From an uncultured Candidatus Melainabacteria bacterium (GTDB lineage Bacteria > Cyanobacteriota > Vampirovibrionia > Gastranaerophilales > Gastranaerophilaceae), in NCBI GenBank assembly GCA_934757245.1, contig CAKVLH010000001.1:1-64000 (forward strand): 64,000 bases of DNA. The letters are read 5' to 3'. The notes under the pieces are model-generated. The model worked only from the letters and a program-made list of their open reading frames with translations. It did no database searches and had not been told where the DNA came from. Of this stretch, positions 44,440-54,217 are shown piece after piece. Both the position numbers and the translations under genes were made by a program. How positions within the stretch are numbered: the stretch's first letter is position 1; every line of letters starts with the position of its first letter.

Positions 44440-45609
44440 ATGGGAATGGCAGCATCACAAGCTAGATTATTAACTCTAACGAGTAGGCTCCACGATGTAG
44501 AATACAAGGCACAAAACATCGAGAGTCAAAAGATAGCTTTGGCAACTCAACAAGACGAGTTGTACCAAACCTATTGTGATGCATTGGATGCAAAGAAAAT
44601 TCAAGTAGCTTTTAATACAGATAATGGTGGAAGTAGTTATAAAGATGCTACTTTTGCCAATGTTTGCTGTTACAATGAAAATAGAAAGAAACAATATACA
44701 TTAAAAGATGCTGAAACCGGCAAAGTTATTGTGGATTCGGAAGTTTATAATCAATATCAAATTTTTGATAATGATAAATATTCATTTGCTTGGGCTATGT
44801 TGGGCTTAGGTGGTAACGGAGCTTGGGCGGATGGAGATGATGATGCTGCGGCAGTTGGTTTTGGAAGAAGTCAAACTACCGAAAGCGGTAATCTTTGGAT
44901 GTCAGAAGTTGAACAAACTGTTTATGATAAACACGTAAGTGCCGGAGATTTAGATTCTGGAGTTAAAAAAGCATATGACAGTTTGACAGAAACTAATGAC
45001 AAATATGATGCAAGCGAAGCTACAAAATCAGAGGTTGTAGATGCGCTAAATGCGTTTAGAGACAAATTATACAGTAAATACGGCACAGAAATTTATAAAT
45101 ACATGGCTCTTAATAAAGGTGATTCAAAAGAACAAAATGGTAATCCGGATTCTCAAACTGCAGATAAAGATACTGACAAAACTTTTGACCAACAACAATT
45201 CAACTACTATGTTCGTTTGTTTGAACAAATCCAATCTTGTGGTGGTTGTCAAGAAGTCGATGCCGCATGCACTTCAGGCGATGAAGGCAAAGAATGGTTT
45301 AACAACATGGTAACTTCCGGTCGCGTATTGATTGACGTATATAATACCAACAAAAAAGAATGGCAAGAAACAAGTGTTGCAACAAGCACTAATGAAAATT
45401 ATTTGCAAGAAACTTCTGATGATAAAGATTTAGATAAAGCAAAAGCAACTTATGAATATGAATTAAAAAAAATTAATACTAAAGATACAAAATATGATAA
45501 AGAATTAAAGAACCTAGAAACCGAAAGAACTGCAATTACACAAGAAATGGATTCTATTAAAAAAGTAAAAGATGACAATATCGAAAGAACATTCGGTATC
45601 TTCTCATAG
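44440..45609 (+). CDS. Filament-like orphan protein (paralogue of 28897), 389 aa
   Basis: Begins MGMAASQARLLTLTSRLHD followed by a helical coiled-coil stretch to about residue 55 (KAQNIESQKIALATQQDEL) and ends with KNLETERTAIT...KVKDDNIERTFGIFS. Both ends are shared with the 481-residue paralogue; the middle is Asp/Asn/Thr-rich and different, with Cys in SCGGCQEVDAAC. No signal peptide or membrane segment. The paired helical termini and the flagellar-class promoter suggest an exported axial or surface protein. I do not recognise a described family with certainty. An AAGGACAAT SD-like sequence precedes the ATG. A terminator follows. Confidence 0.77.
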   Translation: MGMAASQARLLTLTSRLHDVEYKAQNIESQKIALATQQDELYQTYCDALDAKKIQVAFNTDNGGSSYKDATFANVCCYNENRKKQYTLKDAETGKVIVDSEVYNQYQIFDNDKYSFAWAMLGLGGNGAWADGDDDAAAVGFGRSQTTESGNLWMSEVEQTVYDKHVSAGDLDSGVKKAYDSLTETNDKYDASEATKSEVVDALNAFRDKLYSKYGTEIYKYMALNKGDSKEQNGNPDSQTADKDTDKTFDQQQFNYYVRLFEQIQSCGGCQEVDAACTSGDEGKEWFNNMVTSGRVLIDVYNTNKKEWQETSVATSTNENYLQETSDDKDLDKAKATYEYELKKINTKDTKYDKELKNLETERTAITQEMDSIKKVKDDNIERTFGIFS

Positions 45610-45648
45610 ATGTAAGATTTTTATTTTTCCCTTTTTCCCTTTTCCCTT

Positions 45649-45678
45649 AGCCACTTTTAACAAAGTGGTTTTTCTTTT
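45649..45678 (+). terminator. Terminator of the 44440 gene
   Basis: CCACTTT / AAAGTGG stem with a TAAC loop (extended by A-T and G-T pairs) followed by TTTTTCTTTT. Confidence 0.78.
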
Positions 45679-45746
45679 GTTTATTGAATACAAAACGATT
45701 TATTCATCATAAATAAACAGTAGTCATTGGGTTTCATTATAATTCT

Positions 45747-45760
45747 TTACAAAATATTAC
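45747..45760 (-). promoter_or_regulatory. Tandem GTAA boxes upstream of the coiled-coil gene promoter
   Basis: TTAC at 45747 and 45757 (10 bp apart, within TTTACAAAATATTACAA), i.e. the TGTAA-type pair in minus orientation, 14 bp upstream of the -35 of the 45838 gene. Confidence 0.35.
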
Positions 45761-45773
45761 AATTCGTTAGTAT

Positions 45774-45802
45774 TTGTCAGTATTTTTATATTATTATATA
45801 AT
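45774..45802 (+). promoter_or_regulatory. Sigma-70-type promoter of the giant coiled-coil gene
   Basis: TTGTCA (45774), a 17-bp spacer and TATAAT (45797-45802); one mismatch to consensus. The start codon is 36 bases downstream. Confidence 0.8.
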
Positions 45803-45837
45803 AAGTATGAATATAGAATGTGGGATAGAGTAAGTAT

Positions 45838-48800
45838 ATGGCAGAAATAAATAATTTTTCAGAGATTACAGAAAATTTTGATACAATAAAAACCTTGTTA
45901 AACTCAATCAGAGCGCAAGGTATATTAAATACATCAGATGTTGATAAACTTCTTGCAGGTATTAATTCTAAGTTAGAAAAAATAAATACGGAAGAAGATA
46001 TTGACCTTATTAAAATTTTTCTATCTGAATTAAAACAAAATTTAGACGAACGCCACAATGTACTTATTTCAAAATTTGGCGCAATAGAATCTTTATTCTC
46101 AAATTTACTTAAAAATAGCGCAGATGCTTTAAAATCAAGCGAAGTTAAAGAATTATTTGATATTGTTGCAACGAATTTATCTGTATTCTCTAGAGAAGTT
46201 GTATCTCAGAAAGAAACTCTAACCGACATTACACTTAGACTTGATGCCATGCGCTCAGATGATACTCAGAAAAAAGAAATCATCAAAAGTATTTCTCTTT
46301 TGAAAAACGATTTGGAACATCTCGGAAACGGCTTTGATTCTATTGTATTGAGTTTAAATGAAAACTTTAAAACTCTAATAAAAACTCTATCAAGTGTTGA
46401 TCAATCAGAAGCTATTAACAAATTTGGCGGACAATTGGATGACATTGTAAACTCTTCAAACACAATACTTTCAGTTATCCAAATGATGGATAAAAAGAAT
46501 GATCAATTAGAAGATGCTTTGAAAGGCTTAGCAAATCAAGATGACGTTATAAGTGCTAAAAAATGGTTGAGCGATTTAGTTGCAAAAAATCACGAACTTA
46601 ACGATTCTGTTAACAATTTATCAGACAAATATTATAAAATAGATAATTTGGCTGAAAAAATCGACGCATCTGTGAGCATCATTGCAGGTTTAAAAACTGT
46701 TATTTCTGAAAGTGAAAATCAAAATTCAGAAAAAATAATGAATGAACTGGAAGCTTTGCAAGCGTCATTAAAAGAAGTTACAACTAATCAGAATTTTGAA
46801 GATTTTAAAACTTCTTTAGAAATCGTTTTGAAAGATATTTCATCAGGTTCTGTTAATTTGCAAAACGCCCTAATTGACGCGTCTTCTGAAATTCAAAAGA
46901 TTAGCACAAATTTGCAGGCTCTAGATATTAATGTGAACTTCCAAAGCTTGATGTCAAATTTAGAAAAAATGGAGCATGACATCAAAGAACATACGGATAT
47001 CGTAACCGATAAAATTTCTCAATTGGTTGAAGTAAACGCTACAAGAACTTTAAATGAAATTTCTAATGGTGCAGATTCTTTGATTTCAAAACTAAAAGAC
47101 TCGCATTATACAATGACAAAATTGTGTGAAAAAAGTTTTAATGATGTAGCTGAAGATATTGCAAATTTAAAAACAGTTGTTTCTCAAATTGACGAAAACA
47201 ATGTTTCTGCAAACAATGCTATTTTTTCAAATATTACAGACAGATTAGCAATGTTTGAAAACAGCCTTAAAGGTTCTTTAGAAAAACAAGAAGGATATGT
47301 AGCAAACTCATCAAGTCAATTATTTGAACAGATCAAAAATATTAAGGATTTGTCCGGCGTAATTGATTATAAACTTGATGCATCAGTAATCGAAGTAAAT
47401 AATTCTAAACGCGAATTCGCAGAATTAAAATCTGCAGTTCAAGATGTTTTAGGCTTGGATTTTGTTAATGTTGTAAAAGACTTAAAAGTAGATTTATATG
47501 CAGTTAAACAGGAATTGTCAACAGCATTTGAAAATTCTTCAACTGAACAAGCCGAAAAATCTGCAAATGATTTATTTGGCAAATACGAACTTTTGGTTAG
47601 CAAGTTGGACAGCGTAGAAGATACGCTTAAACAAGCACAAACATCAGCTTTAAATGCATTGAGACCTATTTTGGATAATATTTCAGCGTCAATAATGGAT
47701 GTAATATCTTACGTAAGTTCTCAAAAAGAACTTAATACGGATTCAATTGATGTTAAGCTTGCAAATATTACGGAAATCGTAAAAGATAGCAATTTGAACT
47801 ATGTTGAAAATGTGCGTGATGTAGTTGAAGTTATTAGAACACAAGTTGAAAATAATTTAGTTCAAATTCAGCAAGAAAATTCTAAAAAAATTGACACAAT
47901 TAACAGTTCAATTTCAAAGAATACGGAGTCTTTAAAGGAAGAAATTAAGTATTCTTATAACAAATTACTTGAAGTTCAAGATAATTTTGATGAAATTAAA
48001 GAAGCCCTAAACGTAAATAATATTACTTTAAGTACTAATATTGGCGACATTATATCTTCAACAGACGGTTTAAAAACTGATTTTGAAGTAAAATTAGCTA
48101 CTTTGAAGAATGCTTTATTAGAAAAAATTTCTGACTTCAAACAAGAATTCACCTGTGAAAACGCTGATAAAATTAGCGAAATTAAATTTACTACTGAAAA
48201 CTTGCATGCAAAGAGTTTGCAAAATTCTCAAGAATTAATTGGACAATTCAAAGGTGAAATAGCTCAAATTATTGGTACATTAAAACTTAATGTAGAAGAA
48301 CTTGCAGAACAACTTTCAAGCACAACTTTGAAAGTTGAAGGTGGTAATAGAGAAGTTGTAAACTACATTAAAAACGATTTTTGTGCAGAAATTGATAATT
48401 CTGTAAATACTTTAAAATCAGACTTGTCAGATTTTTCTTCTAATATGCAAAATTATACCGATAGAATTACCGGTGGTTTTGATGATTTGAAAAATAGTGT
48501 TGACTCAATGTCCGAAAAAACTACATCATCTTTAACATCTACACTTGCAAAGATTTTAGATAACTTTGTTTCTTTAAAAGGTGTGTTAAATAACTTTAAT
48601 GAAACAAATTTGCAAAATTATAAAACAAGTGTTGACAATATTACAGACGATTTTGCAAACTTAAAAGACAGATTAGAAAGTATTGATAAAAATATTGATG
48701 AAGATTTGACAAGACAGTTTAGTTTAATAGAAACTAATTTTGATGATTTGTCAAATTCTTTAACTGAATTATTCTCTCGTTCTGATAACGAATTAAGTTT

Positions 48801-51800
48801 AAAAATTGAAAACGGTCTGGTTGACATTTCTGCAAGAATTGATGAAACTGTTGCTTCAAATTTAGAACAATATAAAGCTAAAATAGAAACTTTGTTTGAT
48901 GGTATTGTTACAAAAAACAACGAACAAGCCGATTATATTAAAGAACGAGTTTTAGGATTAAATGAAGCTTTAGAAAGTGCTTTGACTGTACAAAATGAAA
49001 ATGCTGAAAACAGATTAAAAGAAATCGCAGCTGAAATGAAAGGTATTATTGATAATAATATCGAATTGACTTCTGCTGACTATGATTCGTTAAAAGAAAG
49101 ATTGGCTGATTTCACAACAGAAATGAGCTCTTTGAATAAAAATCTTTCTGTTAATTTAAAACAGCAACTTGATGAAATTTCAAAACTTGTTGATTCCAAT
49201 TTAGAAGTACAAGGTCAAGAAACTGCTGAAAAATTTGAAGAAATTCAAAATTCGGTAACCGCTCAAACTCAAAAATTAAATTCGCAAGTTGAGAACCTAT
49301 TGGCAACTGTAAAAAGCGATAATAGCAGTTTACAAGAAAACATCAGGTTGAAATTGCAAGAAATCGGCAACGTCTTTACGACTGAGCTTACAAACGCCGT
49401 TGAAAAAACTGAAAATGATTTAACAGAAGCGTCTGACAACTTAAAAACATTGTTTGAAAGCCAAGCTAAACATTCAAATTCTAAATTGGATGAATTTGCG
49501 CAAAATCTATCAGCTAAGAATTCTGAAATGATTGAAAAAATTAAATCTCAACTAGATGATATTGCAAAATTCGTTGATTCAGGTTTAGAACTTCAATCAA
49601 AAAATGTTGAAACGAAATTTGAAGAAATTTCAAACAAAGCGCAAACTTTATTAAATAATGTAAACGATTTAGACACCGATATTACAGAAAAAATTGACAC
49701 ATTAGTTAATGGATTAGAGGTTTTAAAAACTGATGTAAGCGCAAATCTTCAACAAAATTCAACTTATGTTGCCAATAAGCTTGAAACTCTGCTTAATGAC
49801 ATTACATCTAACAAGCTTGAAGAATTAAAGCTTATTAGTGAAAAAACTCAAAATAAAACTGATGACTTAAAACAAGATTTTGCAAACAATTTAACAGAAG
49901 AAGTTGAAGGTTTGTATGACAAAGTTCAATCATTATTTGAAGCTGCATCTTTGAGTTTCACTACTCATTTGGATAATGAAAATGCAAAAATTCAAGAAGA
50001 TTTAACAGCCAAAACACTTGAATTTAAAGCAGCTTTTGAAGCTTTAAACGATAGATTGGATAAAGATGAAATTTCACAAATGAATGTTTTTCAAGCTCAA
50101 GTAAAAGAATTGAGCGGAACATTTAATACATTGATTGATGAAGCTAAAAATGTTACTAAATCTGAAGTTTCAGCGATTTCAGAAACATTAATCAATAATA
50201 GCAAAACTTTGTTTGATGAAGTTGAACAAGCGATTGAAGATAAGATTACAACATTGCTTGCAACAACAGCTGATATTTCAGCCGGCGAACTTCAAACAAT
50301 GGAAGCATTTGCAAATAACATTCTTAAACAGGTTGAAATTAATAAGCAACAAATTGTTTCTTGCAAAGATTTAATTGTAGAACTTGTACAAAAAGAATGC
50401 GAACTTGTTTCTGAAGATATAGAAAAAGAAACAGACGTAATTGTAAAAGACATTATTGAACAATTTAATTTGTTCAAAGACTTGCAAAAAGACGAACTTT
50501 CAAAATTAACCGTTCACGTTGAAAGCTCAATTGAAGACTATATCTTCAATTACATTAACGAATTAAAGTCATACATGGATGTTAAAACTGATTCTACTGT
50601 GATGAACCAAAAATTGGATAATATCAAGTCAGAATTAAGCGAAACGACTGATGATATGATTTCTACGATGAACAAGTTTTTGGAAGCAAGTGTATTTTCT
50701 TCTGCAATGTCAGATTTAAGAGCTACCAATGAAATCTTGGTAAGTTCTACTACTGAAAAATTAAACAAGCAAATAAACGAATTTATTTTAGCAAATGTTA
50801 CAAACAAATTTGAAGACAAATTGAACTTGTTTGATAAGAAATTTATTGATACAGTTGTTGAAAAATACGAAGAAATTAGAATGATTGCTTCTCAATATAA
50901 TCAATCATTCGATAGTATTCAAACTTCTGTAGACGGTATTCTTAACGAATTCAAAGCTACAAAAGATGAAATCAATGCAACAATGCATACAATCATGGAT
51001 GGCATTAGCAACTCTATAAATTCATTGAACGTAAGCTTTGCAGATTTGAAAGCACAGATTCTGAATAAATCCTTTGACGAAGCTTTCCAAGTGTCTTTGA
51101 ACAACCAAATTACAGGCATTGAGAATCTTGTAAAAGAACAGTTTGGATATTTGGAAGATATAAGCGACTTGTGTTGCAATAATTTGCCTGAATTAACAGA
51201 GATGAATACTCTTGTTAAATATGGAATACAACAATCAATTACAGATTTAACAAATAAAGTTGATGCTCAAGATATAAGCTTAAATGAAGAATTATCAAAA
51301 CTTAAATCTGATATTATTACTCAATTCTTGAACATATTTAACCAAATTTCATTTGTTGCTGAGCAAGAAGAAATTTTAGATTTCATTCAGGAAAAACATT
51401 CAGAATTGATTACAATTTTAAGCCACATTGTTACAACAATTGATAATGTTGATACTGTAAAAGACAATGTTGCAGTAATTGATAACAAAGTTGACGCATT
51501 AAAAGAAGATATTGATTTAATTAACGAAAAAATTACTTCAATAATATCTTCTGACGGCGATATTGATTATGTTTACAGCTTGCAGGATTTAGAATCTGAT
51601 ATTGCAAACTTGCGATTAGTTCTAAATGAGATGAAAAATTCAACATCTTCTAAAGAATTCGAAGATTTGGTAACATCAACTAATGATATTTACAAGCTTG
51701 TAGAATCATTAAAAACAGAAATGCCAAAATTTGAATATGATGAGTTCAAAAAAGATTTTGAAACTCTTTCAGAAGATATTGTAAGCATTAGCACAAGAAC

Positions 51801-52506
51801 AAACAAATTGATTTTGGCATCTGACGAATCTAATAAATCATTACAAGACAATTTGCAAGAATTCAAACTTGTAATCAATGATTTAGACGAAAGAACACGT
51901 AATTTTGCACACGAATCAGGTATTGACAGACTTGATAATAAGTTAGGTGCAATCAACACAATGATTCAAAATGGTGCGAAGACAAATCAAGTATTCAACC
52001 AAGTATTTGAATATTTAGCAGAATGGGTTGATAAGGCTGGAGATCAGATTACAACGATTTCTGATAAGGTTGAAACTCTTGATGATATTGGTCAAATTAA
52101 GGTTATGCTTGAGGATTTAAAAGCGGAAGCAGAAGATAATTCTGAAAGTACAGAATTAATTGAAGCTTTGAGCAATGTTTTTGAAAAACAAGCAAAACGC
52201 ATTGCTTCACTAGAAGCAAAATTAGATAGAGTTATTGTCGAAACAACAATCAATAATAAGAATTCTAAAATTGACATGACTCCGCTTGAAAATACTTTAA
52301 ATAGCTTCTTGGTTGCGATAGACGATAAAATGTCATCTCAACAAGATAAAATCAATTCTTTAGAGTCTAAACTTGAAGAAGTTATGACTAAAATCGACCC
52401 TAAGGATACTGCTCAACTGACTAAAAAAGTTGGGGGCATGGACAGACAAATCGCAAAATTAAACAAAAGTATCGAAAAAATAGCATCACATGTTGTTGAA
52501 AAGTAA
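45838..52506 (+). CDS. Giant coiled-coil protein, 2222 aa
   Basis: The largest gene in the window. No signal peptide, membrane helix or catalytic motif is visible. The whole protein is a succession of short heptad-like helices rich in Leu, Lys, Asp, Glu, Asn and Ser, with recurring patterns such as LKNDLEHLGNGFDSI, LKDRLESIDKNIDED and LNGLEVLKTDVSAN-like units of about 60-70 residues; Pro, Trp and Cys are very rare (I find two Trp). It ends KVGGMDRQIAKLNKSIEKIASHVVEK. This suggests a long rod or apolipoprotein-like bundle, perhaps a cell-shape, tether or cytoskeletal element. Weak SD (GGATAGAG) precedes the ATG; the stop overlaps the next gene by 17 bases, implying coupling. Function unknown. 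Confidence 0.85.
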   Translation: MAEINNFSEITENFDTIKTLLNSIRAQGILNTSDVDKLLAGINSKLEKINTEEDIDLIKIFLSELKQNLDERHNVLISKFGAIESLFSNLLKNSADALKSSEVKELFDIVATNLSVFSREVVSQKETLTDITLRLDAMRSDDTQKKEIIKSISLLKNDLEHLGNGFDSIVLSLNENFKTLIKTLSSVDQSEAINKFGGQLDDIVNSSNTILSVIQMMDKKNDQLEDALKGLANQDDVISAKKWLSDLVAKNHELNDSVNNLSDKYYKIDNLAEKIDASVSIIAGLKTVISESENQNSEKIMNELEALQASLKEVTTNQNFEDFKTSLEIVLKDISSGSVNLQNALIDASSEIQKISTNLQALDINVNFQSLMSNLEKMEHDIKEHTDIVTDKISQLVEVNATRTLNEISNGADSLISKLKDSHYTMTKLCEKSFNDVAEDIANLKTVVSQIDENNVSANNAIFSNITDRLAMFENSLKGSLEKQEGYVANSSSQLFEQIKNIKDLSGVIDYKLDASVIEVNNSKREFAELKSAVQDVLGLDFVNVVKDLKVDLYAVKQELSTAFENSSTEQAEKSANDLFGKYELLVSKLDSVEDTLKQAQTSALNALRPILDNISASIMDVISYVSSQKELNTDSIDVKLANITEIVKDSNLNYVENVRDVVEVIRTQVENNLVQIQQENSKKIDTINSSISKNTESLKEEIKYSYNKLLEVQDNFDEIKEALNVNNITLSTNIGDIISSTDGLKTDFEVKLATLKNALLEKISDFKQEFTCENADKISEIKFTTENLHAKSLQNSQELIGQFKGEIAQIIGTLKLNVEELAEQLSSTTLKVEGGNREVVNYIKNDFCAEIDNSVNTLKSDLSDFSSNMQNYTDRITGGFDDLKNSVDSMSEKTTSSLTSTLAKILDNFVSLKGVLNNFNETNLQNYKTSVDNITDDFANLKDRLESIDKNIDEDLTRQFSLIETNFDDLSNSLTELFSRSDNELSLKIENGLVDISARIDETVASNLEQYKAKIETLFDGIVTKNNEQADYIKERVLGLNEALESALTVQNENAENRLKEIAAEMKGIIDNNIELTSADYDSLKERLADFTTEMSSLNKNLSVNLKQQLDEISKLVDSNLEVQGQETAEKFEEIQNSVTAQTQKLNSQVENLLATVKSDNSSLQENIRLKLQEIGNVFTTELTNAVEKTENDLTEASDNLKTLFESQAKHSNSKLDEFAQNLSAKNSEMIEKIKSQLDDIAKFVDSGLELQSKNVETKFEEISNKAQTLLNNVNDLDTDITEKIDTLVNGLEVLKTDVSANLQQNSTYVANKLETLLNDITSNKLEELKLISEKTQNKTDDLKQDFANNLTEEVEGLYDKVQSLFEAASLSFTTHLDNENAKIQEDLTAKTLEFKAAFEALNDRLDKDEISQMNVFQAQVKELSGTFNTLIDEAKNVTKSEVSAISETLINNSKTLFDEVEQAIEDKITTLLATTADISAGELQTMEAFANNILKQVEINKQQIVSCKDLIVELVQKECELVSEDIEKETDVIVKDIIEQFNLFKDLQKDELSKLTVHVESSIEDYIFNYINELKSYMDVKTDSTVMNQKLDNIKSELSETTDDMISTMNKFLEASVFSSAMSDLRATNEILVSSTTEKLNKQINEFILANVTNKFEDKLNLFDKKFIDTVVEKYEEIRMIASQYNQSFDSIQTSVDGILNEFKATKDEINATMHTIMDGISNSINSLNVSFADLKAQILNKSFDEAFQVSLNNQITGIENLVKEQFGYLEDISDLCCNNLPELTEMNTLVKYGIQQSITDLTNKVDAQDISLNEELSKLKSDIITQFLNIFNQISFVAEQEEILDFIQEKHSELITILSHIVTTIDNVDTVKDNVAVIDNKVDALKEDIDLINEKITSIISSDGDIDYVYSLQDLESDIANLRLVLNEMKNSTSSKEFEDLVTSTNDIYKLVESLKTEMPKFEYDEFKKDFETLSEDIVSISTRTNKLILASDESNKSLQDNLQEFKLVINDLDERTRNFAHESGIDRLDNKLGAINTMIQNGAKTNQVFNQVFEYLAEWVDKAGDQITTISDKVETLDDIGQIKVMLEDLKAEAEDNSESTELIEALSNVFEKQAKRIASLEAKLDRVIVETTINNKNSKIDMTPLENTLNSFLVAIDDKMSSQQDKINSLESKLEEVMTKIDPKDTAQLTKKVGGMDRQIAKLNKSIEKIASHVVEK

Positions 52507-53881
52507 TTTAGATAATTTGAATAAACTTGTAAAAAAGGAGAATGTTCTAACGAGTTTGGAAGAACGATATTGTTACGCGCAAGATTCTACCAACTCTCGA
52601 TTGGAACATAAGCTTCCTGACGCTGTTGTTTTTGTTGAAACTATAGAAGAAGTTCAAAAAGTTTTAAAATTTGCGAACGAAAAGAAAATCCCCGTAATTT
52701 GTCGCGGAGCAGGTACAAATATGGTTGGAGCTTGCGTTTGTGATTTTGGCGGAATTGTTTTAAATTTTTCAAGAATGAATAAAATTTTAGACTTTAACCC
52801 GACAAATATGACAATGAAGGTTCAACCGGGAGTTGTTTTGGATGAAATTAAGAAACTTGCTTCAACAGAAAATCTTTTTTACCCGCCTGACCCTTCAAAT
52901 TTTAGGGTTTCAACTATTGGCGGAAGTATTGCGCAATCTTCAGGAGGCGCTAAATCCTTTAAATACGGCACAACAAAAGACTATATTCTTAATTTAAAAG
53001 TAGTTTTAGCAGACGGTTCAATAATGATGTTGGGCGCAAATACAATTAAAGACGCCGTAGGCTATCATTTAAATCAATTAATTGTAGGAAGTGAAGGAAC
53101 TTTAGCAGTTGTTGTTGAAGCAGAATTAAAACTTATACCAAAACCTGAAACAACAAGAGTTGTAACCGCTTATTTCGATAAAATTGAAGATGCGACTTCT
53201 GCGGTTACAGAAATTATGCGTGCGAGTGTTTTTCCGGCAACAATTGATTTTATGGATAACAATTCAATTACGACTGTTGAGAAATTCTATCCTTGCGGAT
53301 TGGATACAGAAAAAAATGCGATGCTTTTAATTGAACTTGATGGATTTGAAAGCTCTATGTTAACTCAACAAGAAAGAGTTGAATCGGCATTAATCAAAGC
53401 TAACGCAAGTAAGATAGAAACTAAAATTTCATTAGAAGAACAGGAGGCTGTTTGGACAGCAAGACGCGCAAGCTTTGCTGCTACCGCTAAACTTGCGCCG
53501 GATGTAGTTTCCGACGATATTATAGTTCCTCGCGATAAATTAGCACAAATGGTAAGTGGTGCGAAAGAAATTTGCGACAAATTCGGATTACAAGTTTGTA
53601 TAGTAGGACACGTAGGCGACGGCAACATTCATCCACAGGTAGCTTTAAATCTCGAAAACGATAATGAGTTTAAAAACTATATTGAAGCAAAGTCTGAAAT
53701 GTATAAACTTGCAACTTCGTTAGGTGGAACAATTTCGGCTGAGCATGGTGTCGGAAGTGAAAAAATTTCTTATATAAAAAATACAGTGGATGAAAAAGCT
53801 TTAGAATATATGAAACAGATAAAAAAGCTTTTTGACCCAAATAATATATTGAATACAGGTAAGATTTTTAAAATGGATTAA
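52490..53881 (+). CDS. glcD: FAD-binding oxidase, GlcD type (glycolate/lactate dehydrogenase subunit)
   Basis: FAD-linked 2-hydroxyacid dehydrogenase of the VAO/PCMH family. The FAD-binding segment is VICRGAGTNMVGACV (about 75-90), with GGSIAQSSGGAKSFKYGTTKDYI near 145, and the C-terminal substrate domain ends in GHVGDGNIHP and SAEHGVGSEKI. Length 463 fits GlcD. Partners GlcE/GlcF are not adjacent, so the substrate (glycolate or lactate) is not set. The ATG at 52490 overlaps the coiled-coil gene; no strong SD, so translation may be coupled. The symbol is by family only. Confidence 0.88.
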   Translation: MLLKSNLDNLNKLVKKENVLTSLEERYCYAQDSTNSRLEHKLPDAVVFVETIEEVQKVLKFANEKKIPVICRGAGTNMVGACVCDFGGIVLNFSRMNKILDFNPTNMTMKVQPGVVLDEIKKLASTENLFYPPDPSNFRVSTIGGSIAQSSGGAKSFKYGTTKDYILNLKVVLADGSIMMLGANTIKDAVGYHLNQLIVGSEGTLAVVVEAELKLIPKPETTRVVTAYFDKIEDATSAVTEIMRASVFPATIDFMDNNSITTVEKFYPCGLDTEKNAMLLIELDGFESSMLTQQERVESALIKANASKIETKISLEEQEAVWTARRASFAATAKLAPDVVSDDIIVPRDKLAQMVSGAKEICDKFGLQVCIVGHVGDGNIHPQVALNLENDNEFKNYIEAKSEMYKLATSLGGTISAEHGVGSEKISYIKNTVDEKALEYMKQIKKLFDPNNILNTGKIFKMD

Positions 53882-53899
53882 GATATAAAGGAGAGTTGT

Positions 53900-54217
53900 A
53901 TGGATATTATTGTTATTAATTGCACAGTGCCGGACAAAAAAGTGGCAAAAGATATTACAAAAATTTTGATGAAACATAAACTTGCTGCATGCGTTAGCAT
54001 GATTGAAAAAGTACAATCCGTTTTTTCTTGGGACGGTGAAATTTGTGAAGAAAAAGAAATTCTTATGATGATTAAAACACGTCGTGCAAATTATGGTAAA
54101 ATCAAACTCGTAATTGAAGATTTGCACCCTTACACAGTTCCTGAAATCATTGCATTACCTATAGTCGATTGTAGCGAAGATTATTTAAAATGGATAGTGA
54201 AAGAAACAGAATCTTAA
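53900..54217 (+). CDS. cutA: Divalent-cation tolerance protein CutA
   Basis: Small trimeric PII-like protein linked to copper and divalent-cation tolerance. The family text is clear: KHKLAACVSMIEKVQSVF, WDGEICEEKEILMMIKTR and HPYTVPEIIALPI. 105 residues. AAGGAGAG precedes the ATG 19 bases after the glcD stop. Confidence 0.94.
   Translation: MDIIVINCTVPDKKVAKDITKILMKHKLAACVSMIEKVQSVFSWDGEICEEKEILMMIKTRRANYGKIKLVIEDLHPYTVPEIIALPIVDCSEDYLKWIVKETES

Noticed and set aside
48618..48920. Minus-strand frames within the coiled-coil gene (also near 50292, 50550, 50919 and 51690)
   Set aside because: They are shadows of the AT-rich repetitive coding sequence, serine-rich in the pattern expected from antisense of Glu/Lys-rich codons, with no ribosome-binding sites.
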